A program made the translations under genes and the position numbers. A DNA stretch of 64,000 bases from NCBI GenBank assembly GCA_012656075.1, contig JAAKBF010000180.1:1-64000 (forward strand), written 5' to 3'. This document shows, one piece after another, positions 32,181 through 42,452 of this stretch; within the stretch, counting starts at the first letter, position 1, and every line of letters starts with the position of its first letter. Origin of the DNA: Phytophthora hibernalis. Taxonomy: Eukaryota > Oomycota > Peronosporomycetes > Peronosporales > Peronosporaceae. The notes beneath the pieces are model-generated. The model was not told the origin of the DNA, searched no databases, and was given only the letters and a program-made list of their open reading frames with translations.

Positions 32181-35100
32181 TCAAAACGATACCAAATCTG
32201 AAGTCCTTGCTACGCCACGCTCGAAAGACGCACCACCAGCGAATTTACGCTTCGTCAACTCGGTCTTCATTGTCACGCGCGCTCTCCACCGCAGCAGAGA
32301 CTTGGCCTTCCTCCTCCTCCGCAGCATCGTCCTCCGCAGCAGCATCGTCATCCTCCTCCGCAGCAGCATCGTCATCATCCTCCGCAGCAGGATCGTCTTC
32401 ATCATCCTCCACCGCAGCAGCGTCCTGGCCCTCCTCCGTAGCAGCGTCAGCGTCGGCTCCTTCCTCCGTTGCAGCGTTAGCACGGGGGCTGTCGTCCTCC
32501 TCCACCCCCTCTTCAATACAGACGGGAGCACTTGTTTCGGTCTCGAGTCATCGCCACCACCCTCAGCGTTTTCATCCTGCTGAAGATTGCGCCGCTTCCG
32601 TTTCCCCGCACCGCCTCCAGCCTCCCGGTTCTGGATGTCACGACCACATCGGGGGCGGGGCGGTCGTTATCGTTTGGTGGTGCCAAATTTGGTGGCAGGT
32701 GAGCGTGTTGTTCTTCGAGTGGGGCCAGACCTTGTTGCACAAGTATGTTCTGCATATATGGTTAGTATAGTTAGTATATAGACGCTCCTATAGCGATTCA
32801 CAACATACGTTGCTTTATCCGATGGGCTGCATCCTGGGCAATAGTATTTGGTAGCGCGACGCTCACCCACACTACGCTTGCGGTTTGAGCAAACATTGCA
32901 TTGACGCTGTCGCCGCTTGCGCTGCCCATGGACAATCTGGAAATGTGGGTTTTCACGGGGACGTGTTCAGCTGGCAGTGCCCTGAGAATATCAGACGCTC
33001 CATCGACCTGAGGTTGACGCTAAAGCATACAAGTAAACATGTTGTATACCCACTTGTTGTATACATGTTGTAGGCAGTCATGGTGTATACGTCTTACCTG
33101 AGCGAAGTCTTCCACAGTGAGGCCCAGCATCTGCGCTTGTAGCTGCATGCAAAATTCTCCTTGCGTGTCCTGTTTGGCGCCTCGACTCTTCTGGGTCTCG
33201 CGGTATACAATCTACGCATTCACGATGGCAATATCCACGAGACCGAGCAAAATCGCCTTGTAATACTTTTTGCACTTCGTCTGCTGCTGGAGAGAATACC
33301 GCTGAAGTCGCAATTGATCATGTACATCTACCCCGCCCATCCAGCGGTTATAATTGCGCATCATGGACGGACGGGGTATTTCACCTCGCACACCTCCCGT
33401 TTTCCACCGATCTACATTGTGAACAGTATAAAACAAATATTTATGTCAGATCGCATACGTAGATAAATAAACAGACATTGCAACTTACAGCAGCTCTCCC
33501 TTGACCGGCTTCCCCGTTCCGAGCAACTGCACCGGGCGTCTGTCCCACCACACAAGACTCGTCATGAGGGGGCAGTTCTTCGCAACGGCCATGCGAGTCG
33601 TGCCATGGCCAATCCCTTTGGTCGGTCGCGGTTTTTCAACCATCGCGTCGCAAAAGCCTTGTCGGTCGTTTTGGACTGTCCCCACACAATAAACTTGCCG
33701 TTGTAGGAGTTGATAGGCCAGTTGTACCGACATATAGAAGTGATCGGTTACAATCGTGTGGTACACATTGTCCGACGGAGAAGGGAGCACCGCTTCCAGA
33801 TATCGCATAACCGCAGCGGTACCAGTGTTGTGATCAGCAGACCACACTGACTCGGGAACATTTCCAAGCTTCTGAGCGTGCTGCGCTTTGCCGCAATAAA
33901 CTTCAAGCCTATTACAATACAGCATCAATACATGTTAAACAATACAACGTTAAAAGTACAACATGTTTACTTGTACCAAGAAAAAGCTGCGAGCTCGCTT
34001 GGAGCTCACAGCTTGACGTGCCGAAGGCAATATGAAGTCGAAGGGCAGCACGTCATAAACAACTTGGTCCCCCACTTCTGCAGTTTGTTAGCAATGTACT
34101 GCCGGGTTGGGTTGTGGCGGTTGTGCAGCGGAATCATCGCCTCGTCAAAGGAAATAACGGGTGGCGTTGTGTATCCTGCCAGGAAACTTGTCTGCAACGT
34201 GTCCACTACGGAGCGCATCTTCCAAGCCCTGTCCGTCCCCGCGCGTTCGTCAGCATTGTTCGTGAAATGTAGGTTCGACAGGATGTACATGAACCGGTTC
34301 CGCGTCATAAATTTGCCAAATGTGCCAGCAGGCACAGCACCCACAGCAGTAGTCGACCAGTGGTCGTAAAAAGGCGACGCTGCGGGTTTATCATCTGCGC
34401 AACGAACAGCCCCAGCAAAATAACTATTTCGTGCGGAGATATGTCTGCATGCCTCGCTTCTTGCTCCATGAACAGCTCCTTTGACTTCTTGCCCGGCACT
34501 TTTGTTTGGTAAACATTCGATCCACACGTTCCACGAGGTCCTGCTCGTGGTACCGCGTGGATTGCTCGGCAATCTCCGTCCATAACGTTCTTGGTATAAA
34601 ATAGAAGAACAATTCCAAAGTCCGCAAATTGTTTCACGTAATCTGACGGACCGTAGGGACCGTCATACAATCCAGGATAGTGGCGATCGGGAGAAATGTT
34701 TTTGGATCTGTTGTACCACATGTTAATAATATATTTGTCAGCTACCAGCAATAGAATAGATAAAAAACTTACCCAGTTGCCAGCCACTTTTCCGCATTTT
34801 CGCCAGTGCTTCTTCGTTCTTAGCAAACTCAAGCATCTCTGCACGATCACGTAACGGCCATTCGAACGGAGACTCGGATCCTCTATCAGCGGCGGCGTCT
34901 TCAACCCCTGCGCCCTCGCTGTCAATATTCACTTCTTCTGGAGCTTCACATGTCTCGGGATTTTCACCGGGCGCTTCGCGGTCAGCTGGATCGTCCACGA
35001 TATCGTCAAAGGTCATTTCTTCCTCGTCTTCATCGCAGTCTGAGTCTAAAGCATCAAACAAGGCTTGGACATCAATCGGGGTGCTAACACGCTTAGGGTC

Positions 35101-36164
35101 GGATTCACCAACGGCCAAACTACAAACATATAGCATCAACAAGTCAGTACATATTGTATAATACAACATGCTAAACACGTTGTAGCCGTTAGCTTCAAAC
35201 ATGTTGCACGTACAGTTGTCCCGTTGATGGAGATGCTGTTACGACCGCGCTGCGTGGATTCAAATACAACAACTCGTTAGTAACAATTGCCGACCAAATA
35301 TCAATCCACGCGGTTTCCACGTACCTCTGGATCGCGCAAGCTCGAGTGCTGTCTGGGCACTGAGTAGCGGCAACAGTCGCACTGGTTTCTCGTCGCCGGG
35401 TTACGGGATGTGGACTGCTGTCGGGTCCTTCCGTATCAGCACCGTCGCCGCTGTCGGGTCCTTGAGCATCGGCATCATCTCCACTGGGATGGAGTTGGGC
35501 GCCGTCAAATTCACTGCGTCTCGACCTTGGGCTACAATTTCAGCAAAACACAGACATAAGGTTCGTACGCCACCACAGTAAGCAGAAACATGGTGTATCG
35601 CAACACGTTGTATGTACCTTGCAGCATCCGGTGAGCTCGTACGCCTCTTCTTCGATTGCTTCCCCGTCGAGTCAGTGTCTGGCTTCCGCTTCTTCTCAGC
35701 CAAACGCTGGCGCGCCGCAATGTTGGCCTCGTTCCCTTTTCGTTGAGAGAGGCTAGCCTGATCTTGACGTGCTTTAGTGGCAGCACTCCGCTTGGCAGCT
35801 ACAGCTGACTCCCTCGCCTCCTTCACTAGCGTTTTAGACGACATCTTGCGCGGCTTTTTAGTGGTAGCAGCAGTATTGGAAAGCGCAGATGACTTGGCCA
35901 CCTTCTTCGACTTTCCCACCGCCTTCGCCTTGCCCATCTTGTGCGAGTTGTCAACCGCCTTCGCCTTGCTCGTCTTCCGCACCGGCTTTGGCGCTTCCTC
36001 GTCCTGCTCGTCGCAAAATCTTCTTCGACATCAGCGACGGCATCCTCTTCTGGCTCCCATTCTTCGTCGTCGTGCTACTTCTTCTGCGGCTGCAGCCTCT
36101 TCTTGACAGTACCAGCCAAGGTTTTGGCTGCTATCGCCCGCCGCTGCTGCGAAATTACTTGCAT
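32181..36164 (-). CDS. piggyBac transposase, copy 2 (seven introns)
   Basis: This has the same architecture as copy 1. The ATG at 36164 starts MQVISQQRRAIAAKTLAG; Lys/Ala-rich and acidic regions follow. The core has VISFDEAMIPLHNRHNPTRQ (near 34140), KWGTKLFMTCC (near 34060) and MGGVDVHDQLRLQRYS (near 33330). A zinc cluster (VGERRATKYYCPGCS, near 32860) and a long acidic tail (near 32250-32500) follow. Introns are inferred at about 35532-35617, 35120-35213, 34708-34772, 33909-34021, 33412-33488, 33020-33097 and 32750-32818. The last holds a textbook TACTAAC branch site. The intron at 34021 starts with GC instead of GT. One in-frame TAG (near 36075) and frame steps remain. Confidence 0.83.
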
Positions 36165-36582
36165 ATTGCGGCGCAAATATAAGCAGCATCTTTCCCCATC
36201 GGAGGGGGCGATGGAGGAGCGCACGGCGAGGCTTTGGGTCAGCTGGTCGCGCGGATGAAAAGTCTGCGACCGTGGCGCGGCCCCCTCCCAAATACTCGCG
36301 ATGCTCCTTCATCAAGCGAATGCGATATCGGGGTGCACCTGCTTGAGCCGACCGGCAAACGCGCTGCTCTCCAGGCGCGTCTCGCGCCTCTCAACCAACT
36401 GGCGGTCGAACTCGCCCCTCCACTCAAAAATGGGTACAAAATTAGGCCTCTACCATTTTTGATCTGTTCTGACCTATCTTTTTGCAATTCGAACCTAGCC
36501 CTGCGCATCGAACTTTTATGAGGGATTTGATTATACTTGGTTTCACTATATTTTGGCTGTTTTTAGAGCCAATCCCTATTCA

Positions 36583-36604
36583 AACATGTTGTACCTACAA
36601 CATG
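36583..36604. repeat. Right subterminal palindrome of piggyBac copy 2
   Basis: CATGTTGTA-CC-TACAACATG, two 9-base arms, about 40 bases inside the right end. Confidence 0.85.
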
Positions 36605-36646
36605 ATGTCATGTAGTTTTATACAACCTTGGTCTTTGGGGGGTTAA

Positions 36647-36972
36647 AAGAGAGTGGTAGAGGTGGGTACAAATTTGTCCTATGGAAATACGAGCTAGTGC
36701 GAGGTGAGCAGGCGGAAGAATTAAGAGAGGGTTGTTCAAGAGGTATCGAGTCGCTCAGACGTCTACCTCGAGGTTTTCATGAGTTCCCGGAGAATGGCAT
36801 GTCTGACTTGGCTGCTGCCTGTCGTACTGCTGGCCTGGAGGAACTATTTCTCACCACCATGAAAATCTACGGGCGATCGGAGGATAACGATGTAGCTGAG
36901 GGTCTGGAATCTACGAAAGAGAGCACGAGCAAGAAGAAAGGTAGAAAAGCGCCCACAGCAAGGGCTCTATGA
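36647..36972 (+). CDS. Probable continuation of copia 2 beyond the piggyBac, then unknown
   Basis: The frame starts exactly at the TTAA with KESGRGGYKFVLWKYELV, which fits the missing copia pre-integrase stretch. It continues into sequence I do not recognise (RGFHEFPENGMSDLAAACRT; KESTSKKKGRKAPTARAL) and stops at 36972. The rest of the copia pol is absent, so the copia was already broken, or the downstream part is a different gene end facing UTP13. It ends 11 bases before the UTP13 stop on the other strand. Confidence 0.4.
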
Positions 36973-36982
36973 GAGGAACTAT

Positions 36983-39722
36983 TTACACTCGTTGCTTCTT
37001 GGTCTTTCCACTGGCAGCAGCCTTGCCACGCTTCCGTGGCTGCTTGATGGTTTGCACCTTGGTCTGTACCTTTTCTTCCTTTTCCTCCTCATCTGCTTCG
37101 TTATCACTGTCCGTCTTCTCCACGGCTGACACGCTTTCGCCAACCGGCAGCAAATTTTCATGGTCACAATACTAAAGTCCACGAGGTAAGACATCTGGAG
37201 AATGCGGTCGATACGCTGGAAGTGGCGCTCGCTGTAAGCAATAAGAGCCTCTACGGTCTTGGAAACTCCATCCAACGATTTCAGGCGGCTAGGAGGCAGC
37301 TCACGAAGAATTGTGCTAACCAGAACTTGGCACACACTCGTGTTGCGAGCGTTAGTGTTCCAGTCGCGCAACCATTCTGTCAACGTCGTCAGCTGCTCGT
37401 CCTCCAGACTGACCACCACTGGCGAAAATATGTCCTCAGGCGAAAAGTTGTCCGAGTCAATCGGTTTACCACCTGGAAGCACGGGCTGATCCTTGTGCCG
37501 CGGGCCTTCAAGCAGGTCGCGCAGAATCTGGAGCATGCGGTTCGGGTGGTTCAGCTCAAATGCGAGTTGCACAGCGTCCAGCAACTTGTTGTTGCGCAGG
37601 CAGTTGAAAAGTTCCTGCTCCTTTAGCAGCTTGGCGTCGCGGTCATCCTGCTGAGAGCGCTCCTCCTCTTCCGTGAAGTCACGCCAAAGGTTGATTGTAG
37701 AATCGGCACCACCACTGACCATCTCGGAGTTGTCCTTCGACACAGCGAGAGCCCCAATTTTATCCTCGTGATTGTCCAGCGTAGCCTCGCACTCGTTGCT
37801 CTTGATGGTCCAGAGCTTCACGAGTCCATCCGCACCCGCAGACAGCAGCTGCATACCAGCGCAAGCGAACTGCACATTCAGCACAGACGCAGTGTGGCCC
37901 TCGAACGTCTTCAAGCACGAGAAGTCCTTGGCTGACCACACCTTGACAGTCTTGTCACCACTAGCAGACGCAAGGCACTGATCGACCGGAGAAAACTCAA
38001 CAGCCCACACACCACGCTTGTGGCCACGGCAAACACCAGCCAACGTCAGGAGACGACCGGTACCCCCTGCTGCGAGTGCCACACCTTGATAAGCTTATCC
38101 TGCAATGCACTAGCAATAAAGCGGTCATTGGGCGAGACCGCAAGGGCGTTCACATCTTTGTCGTGAGCTTTCACAGCACCCAGGGTGGAAATCGACAGCT
38201 CCGTGGGTGGAGGCTTCGCAGGTGTAGCGTAGGATCCAGCAAGTGGCTGAAGGCTCCACATCTTTAGTCTTGTCCGAGCTACCAGTAACAAAGAAAGCAG
38301 CACCTGTAGCAAAGCTGGAAGCGCGCTGCGAAATAGCAACCGCGCCAAGAGACTCAGTGTGACCAGCGCAAGTGGCCACACAGCGCGGCAGATTCTTGCT
38401 TGTCTTCTTACCACCAGTAGGCCGCAGATCCCAAAGCCGAGCGGTCCTGTCCTTTGAAGCACTCACAAGCCATCGACCATCTGGGGAAACCGAAAGTGCC
38501 ATCACAATGTCTGTGTGGCCCGAAAGGAGATCGCAAGACAGCGTGTTGCGGTTCAGAAGACGAATTTGTTCGCTGTTCGTGGCCACGGCAAGCAAATCCG
38601 AAGGCGCTCCGCTTGCATCAGCCGCCGGGACGTACTTGAGGTTAAGAATGTCGTCGTTGTAGCCGATAATCTGAGTGCGTCGAGACAACTTTTCATCAAA
38701 CACCAGGAATTTCTGCTCCGAAGACACAACGACAACTTCGCTGCGTGCAGCAGATCCGTGTACGTAAGAGACGCCGAGACATCCGACTTTTGTGTGAACA
38801 CGGTTTCGCAAACGCTTCCGCTGCTACGCCACAACCGAAGCGTGCCCATCTCTCCAGCAGTCAGGAAGTAGATGGACTTGTTATCCTGCGTCTTGTCAGC
38901 CGCTTTCGTGACGCACGGCACTACCACGAGTCCTTCAACAGCTTCGTGCACCAGCACCGTCTTGGTGAGCTTGTTGTCCCTCAAGTCCCAAAAGTTAACC
39001 ACCTTGTCACGTCCAGCGGACAGCATGGTGTAGCCATCTTCCGAGAAGGCCACACTGGTAACGAGGCTCATGTGGTCCTGGGTGCACGCCACCTGCTTCT
39101 GCGTGTACAAGTCCCAGACGCGCACGGTGGCGTCGTCACTGGCCGACACGAGCGAAAGTCGCGCCGCGTCCGGGTGGAACTGCACGAGAGTCACGATACC
39201 AGAATGACCGCGGAAGTTGTGCGTGCAGAAGCCCTTGTCCACGTCGAACACCTTGACTGTGCGGTCGCTGCCCCCTGTGGCCAATAGAGTGCCCGACGGG
39301 TCGAATCCCATTGCCAGCACGGGCGTCTCATGAGCCTTGATCGTACGAACACACTTGAAGGTGTCCAGGTCCCACACACGCAGCAACAGGTTGCGGCCAG
39401 CCGTCACGAGCTGGTTCTTCTTGCCTGGTCTCACAGCGAACACCACGAAGGACTCCTTGGCCTCCTCGTCCTCCACGTCCTGCTGCAGAGTGCGCTGCAG
39501 CTCTCCGGTCTCGGCGTCCACGACGGCCACGTCGTCGTGCAGCATGCAGGCCATGAGCGCCTTGGGCTCCGAGTCGGGGCCTGCGCGACCATGGAAAAGC
39601 TCCACTTTGCCGCCCGTGTACACACCCGCGTGCGTCTTGACAGTGCGCCAGATCTTGGACAGTCCTGAGTGGCTTGAATAGCTGCCGGAAGCGCCGGCGG
39701 CGACCTGCACAGCGTCCGTCAT
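36983..39722 (-). CDS. UTP13: U3 snoRNP WD40 protein UTP13/TBL3
   Basis: This is a component of the UTP-B part of the small-subunit processome, needed for 18S rRNA maturation in the nucleolus. The ATG at 39722 starts MTDAVQVAAGASGSYSSHSG. About a dozen WD40 repeats follow (LLATGGSDRTVKVFD, LVSASDDATVRVWD, LVSASKDRTARLWD, LASASGDKTVKVWS and others). The Utp13 C-terminal helical domain follows, with EQELFNCLRNNKLLDAVQLA (near 37590) and LTTLTEWLRDWN (near 37370). A basic tail ends GKTKKQRV at the TAA 36983-36985. Frame steps near 38755, 38275, 38060 and 37165 are required. An essential single-copy gene is unlikely to carry four frameshifts, so these look like assembly errors. No intron is needed. 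Confidence 0.92.
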
Positions 39723-40314
39723 GGTCGAGAGGCACGTGGAAGGTTACGGTGTGCGGAATTTGACTGAGTGCAGCTTTGGAAAGAGTACTGAAATAGTTGA
39801 TTTTGGTTATTACGTGGCATACCTGAAGTTTGTTGTCTCGGTGTTCGACACATGGCTACATGACGGAGTTGAAGTGCATGCATTGTTCAGTGAACGGTGA
39901 GTTGTTCTACAGGGATGTTGCGATGACGGAGCCCGTTTCGCAGTTGTGTTGCAATAAACGTTTACCTGCCTTCGTGTTCTGATTCTCGGACCTATTTCTG
40001 GCTGGAGGACGGCCACTTGCCCCATCAGCATATTGCTCAGCTGATGTTCGTTGCGTTTTGCAATTAGCAGCACCCGTTCGTTGGGTCATCGATAGACCCA
40101 CCACTTCACACTGTTTACTTGCGAGTTTTGAAGGCAAGAGGAAACAGGGTTTATGGGGTGTACTTGAGCTGTACGTGCAACTCCGTCTTCGCAGCGCCAG
40201 ACGACCGAAGACCACGCAAGCTTTCGCGAGGGCAAATACTGAAACACCTGCCGAGTTTCTCGTACTACACAACCTCCACCGCAAGTCACAGAATTACAGC
40301 TGCAGCCTTCTGGA
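39723..40314. other. Divergent intergenic region, UTP13 to globin
   Basis: 592 bases with no supportable gene. Short open frames on both strands lack motifs. It should hold the promoters of UTP13 (minus) and the globin (plus). Confidence 0.45.
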
Positions 40315-40882
40315 ATGAGGCGTTCTTTGAAGTTGGGCCAACAGTAAACGAAGCACCAATAACTCCCAGAGCAACTCGCGCATCACTCAACTCTACGATA
40401 CATTTTACGCGTTCCTGGATCACAACTCGCCAGCTCTCAAGCCAATATTTCGGTCGTCGATGGTGGTGCGCAGCAAGGTGCTGGTTCATATCAGCGCTGG
40501 CTTGCGGACTATTCTAGTAGGAGACAATATGGTGGAGCGTGTGGAGAGTCTGATGCACACACATCTGCGTTTTGGCGTCAAGATGGAGCACTACGATCCA
40601 CTGGGAGTCGCTCTGATATTTGCCATGAAGGAGTGTTCTGGTGCATTGTGGACGCCTCAAATTGAAGAGGCCTGGCGCCGATTGTACGCTCTCTGCTGCG
40701 TCATTCTACTCGACGCTCACCGGCGTACGATGGACCAGCATGTATCCAAGGCTCGCGAGATGGCCAAGGCGGAGGTAGCCCCAACATCAACGACCTCCAG
40801 TCCAATTTACGCCCGCAATCGATCAAAGAGAATTCAATCGCTCCAGCTAGCACAACAACTTCATGTAACAGTGTTCGGATGA
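40315..40882 (+). CDS. Globin-domain protein
   Basis: This is a single-domain haem globin, possibly for oxygen or nitric oxide handling. The ATG at 40315 starts MRRSLKLGQQ; a one-base step near 40346 joins it to the globin fold. Helix B-D region: LYDTFYAFLDHNSPALKPIF (near 40390). E helix region: VRSKVLVHISAGLRTILVGD. F-G region: HLRFGVKMEHYDPLGVALIF, with the likely proximal His in MHTHLRFGV or the HY pair (near 40555-40600). H helix: WTPQIEEAWRRLYALCCVIL (near 40650). A C-terminal extension of about 40 residues is basic. The spacing fits the neuroglobin-like class. Confidence 0.8.
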
Positions 40883-41043
40883 ATCCTTAGACATTAATAA
40901 ATCACTTGCAGGGCTGAGACGATTGCGTGGTGCTCTTCGGCACAGATACGCAAGTGCGAAAGGGAGTAACCAAGGGTACGATATGTAGTAACCTTCCTTC
41001 CAGAAATTCTCCCTCATTCTAGAATCTGCCGCATGGAGGAAAG

Positions 41044-41611
41044 ATGGTGAAGCTCTTCTGTGCTATCGTTGGTGTGGCAGGAAACGCTTTCCCTGTGGAC
41101 ATAGACGCGGGTCAGTCGGTGGGAGACTTGAAGAAGGCGATCAAAATGGAGAACTCTTCGACTATTACTTTTGACGCCAAGGACCTGCAGCTCTTCCTGG
41201 CGAAGAAAGACGAGGGTCGCGGCGCGTGGGTAACGGACGACGATGCTCTGGACGCGGTGCTTCAGAGCGGAGATGTTTCTTCCTACGTGAAGATGCGCGC
41301 GTCGTGGAAGCTGTCCAAACCAAGTCTCTTTGGGCCGAACGTGTCGCTCGGAGAGGACATTCACGTGCTGGTGGTGGTTCCGGGTCATGTTCGCGTTGAC
41401 ATTGGTGGAACTGCTTCCAGAGCGCTGAAATATAAGCGTACGTATTCTCGCCCCTAATTGTTTGAATATGTTGTTGCTAATTTTCTTGTGTAGAGCAGGA
41501 TACAGACGGTGGATCATCAACGCTCAATGCTTCGTACCTGTCATATTGGCGGTCATTACAATCATTGTTTTGGCCTTCGGAGAGAATCCAACCGACGAAA
41601 AGGATGTTTAA
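41044..41611 (+). CDS. Crinkler (CRN) effector head without an effector domain
   Basis: The start MVKLFCAIVGVAGNAF and the motif LQLFLAKKDEGRGAW (near 41190) are diagnostic of the CRN N-terminal domain, which directs these oomycete proteins into host plant cells. The DWL-like segment is short and ends at the HVLVVVPG recombination point (near 41365). Instead of a large C-terminal domain only about 20 codons follow. A GT-AG intron (41438 to about 41495) then leads to an exon with a strongly hydrophobic stretch (CFVPVILAVITIIVLAFG) and a TAA at 41609-41611. A membrane tail on a CRN head would be odd, so this may be a truncated or decayed gene. Splice choice is my inference. Confidence 0.75.
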
Positions 41612-42002
41612 CAGCTCCTGGCCGCTCGCTTATCGTGTGTCGGATGATTGGTGTTGACATTGCGATGGGGGCGATTCTGTCATATTCGCAACATTGGAAA
41701 TCGAAGCTTGACAACATGATCGAGGTAGCGAAGGACGAGACACCGTTACAAGCCCAGCGTCAAGAAATGACCGACCTGACTTTTGCTGCTGGAGCGCAGC
41801 ATCAAGAATTGACCGAGCACACTTCGCTGCTTCCTGCTACTGAAGCTCAGCGACAACCTCAACAACAACAACCCTCACAGAGCACAAAGAGAACAGAGGA
41901 AGAGGAAAGAGGAAATGATTAATAATTTAATGGAAGCATTGTGTTTTCAACTTCTCAATTACCAAGTATTTGTTGATCGATCGTGATAAATATAAAGTTA
42001 GT
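41612..42002. other. Boundary between the CRN gene and the Maverick
   Basis: A 138-codon plus-strand frame (41509-41922, Gln-rich end) overlaps the CRN exon, but it is not reachable by the inferred splice and has no motif. The left Maverick terminus should lie between about 41920 and 42000; I cannot identify a terminal inverted repeat. Confidence 0.4.
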
Positions 42003-42009
42003 AATATAG
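42003..42009 (+). promoter_or_regulatory. TATATAG-like box before the small basic ORF
   Basis: AATATAG lies 4 bases before the ATG at 42014. It belongs to a set of similar boxes next to Maverick start codons. Confidence 0.5.
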
Positions 42010-42013
42010 TAAC

Positions 42014-42217
42014 ATGGCGTACTCTCCTGAGCAATACCAAGCTAGCAAGGAACGTATCAAAGCAGCACAGAAGCGCTACTACCAGCGCACACGCGACGCT
42101 CGCTTGTCGTATCAAAAGAGCTACGACGACAAGAATAGAAAGCAGATTCGAGCTCGCAAGCGTAAGCCCAGAACCGAACTTAACGAAACAGAAAGCGCTG
42201 AAACTGAACTTAATTAA
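42014..42217 (+). CDS. Small basic protein of the Maverick
   Basis: 67 residues, intact, beginning MAYSPEQYQASKERIKAAQK and very rich in Lys/Arg (KNRKQIRARKRKPR), ending in an acidic tail. I recognise no family. Charge and size fit a DNA-condensing core protein; that is inference. It is the first gene of the element and has a TATATAG-like box directly ahead. Confidence 0.6.
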   Translation: MAYSPEQYQASKERIKAAQKRYYQRTRDARLSYQKSYDDKNRKQIRARKRKPRTELNETESAETELN

Positions 42218-42440
42218 TTAATCAATTTTTTCTCAGATAAAAGTCAAGAATATAGCCAATGACTGACGCCGACAACACGCTTCAAATAACTGGCTTAAAA
42301 CCTCCACCAAGGCATACTCCAAATATCTGAATTAATTCATTTCAGATTTTTGTATATTAGTATGATATAAAGTCGATCCTGATACAAGCAAGATCCAAAG
42401 ATTATAAAGTCATATCTACGAAGAATAATATACCCAACAA

Positions 42441-42447
42441 TATATAG
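42441..42447 (+). promoter_or_regulatory. TATATAG box before polB
   Basis: TATATAG followed by GCAAC and the ATG at 42453. Confidence 0.5.
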
Positions 42448-42452
42448 GCAAC

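Larger units (their letters stand above)
31757..36642 (-). mobile_element. piggyBac-type transposon, copy 2 (inverted)
   Basis: The element spans 4886 bases. The left end is TTAA-CCCCAAGC; the right end, read inward, is TTAA-CCCCCCAAAGACC, with TTAA at 31753-31756 and 36643-36646. About 40 bases inside each end is the ACATGTTGTA palindrome, as in copy 1. Transposase runs on the minus strand. Joining the outer flanks continues the copia frame (YQI-K-ESGRGGYKFVLW) if one A is an extra base. The terminal C runs differ from copy 1 beyond the first few bases, so the two copies belong to different subfamilies. Confidence 0.82.

Noticed and set aside
32164..32770. Plus-strand Ser/Ala-rich ORFs of 139 and 187 codons
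   Set aside because: They are the complement of the acidic tail of piggyBac copy 2 (GAG/GAC-rich repeats read backwards).
38745..39668. Plus-strand ORFs of 110-180 codons opposite UTP13
   Set aside because: They are shadows of the WD40 coding strand, with no motif of their own.
41509..41922. 138-codon Gln-rich plus-strand ORF after the CRN
   Set aside because: It is not in phase with the CRN splice, has no ATG supported by context, and its repeats look like low complexity. Kept only as a possibility.
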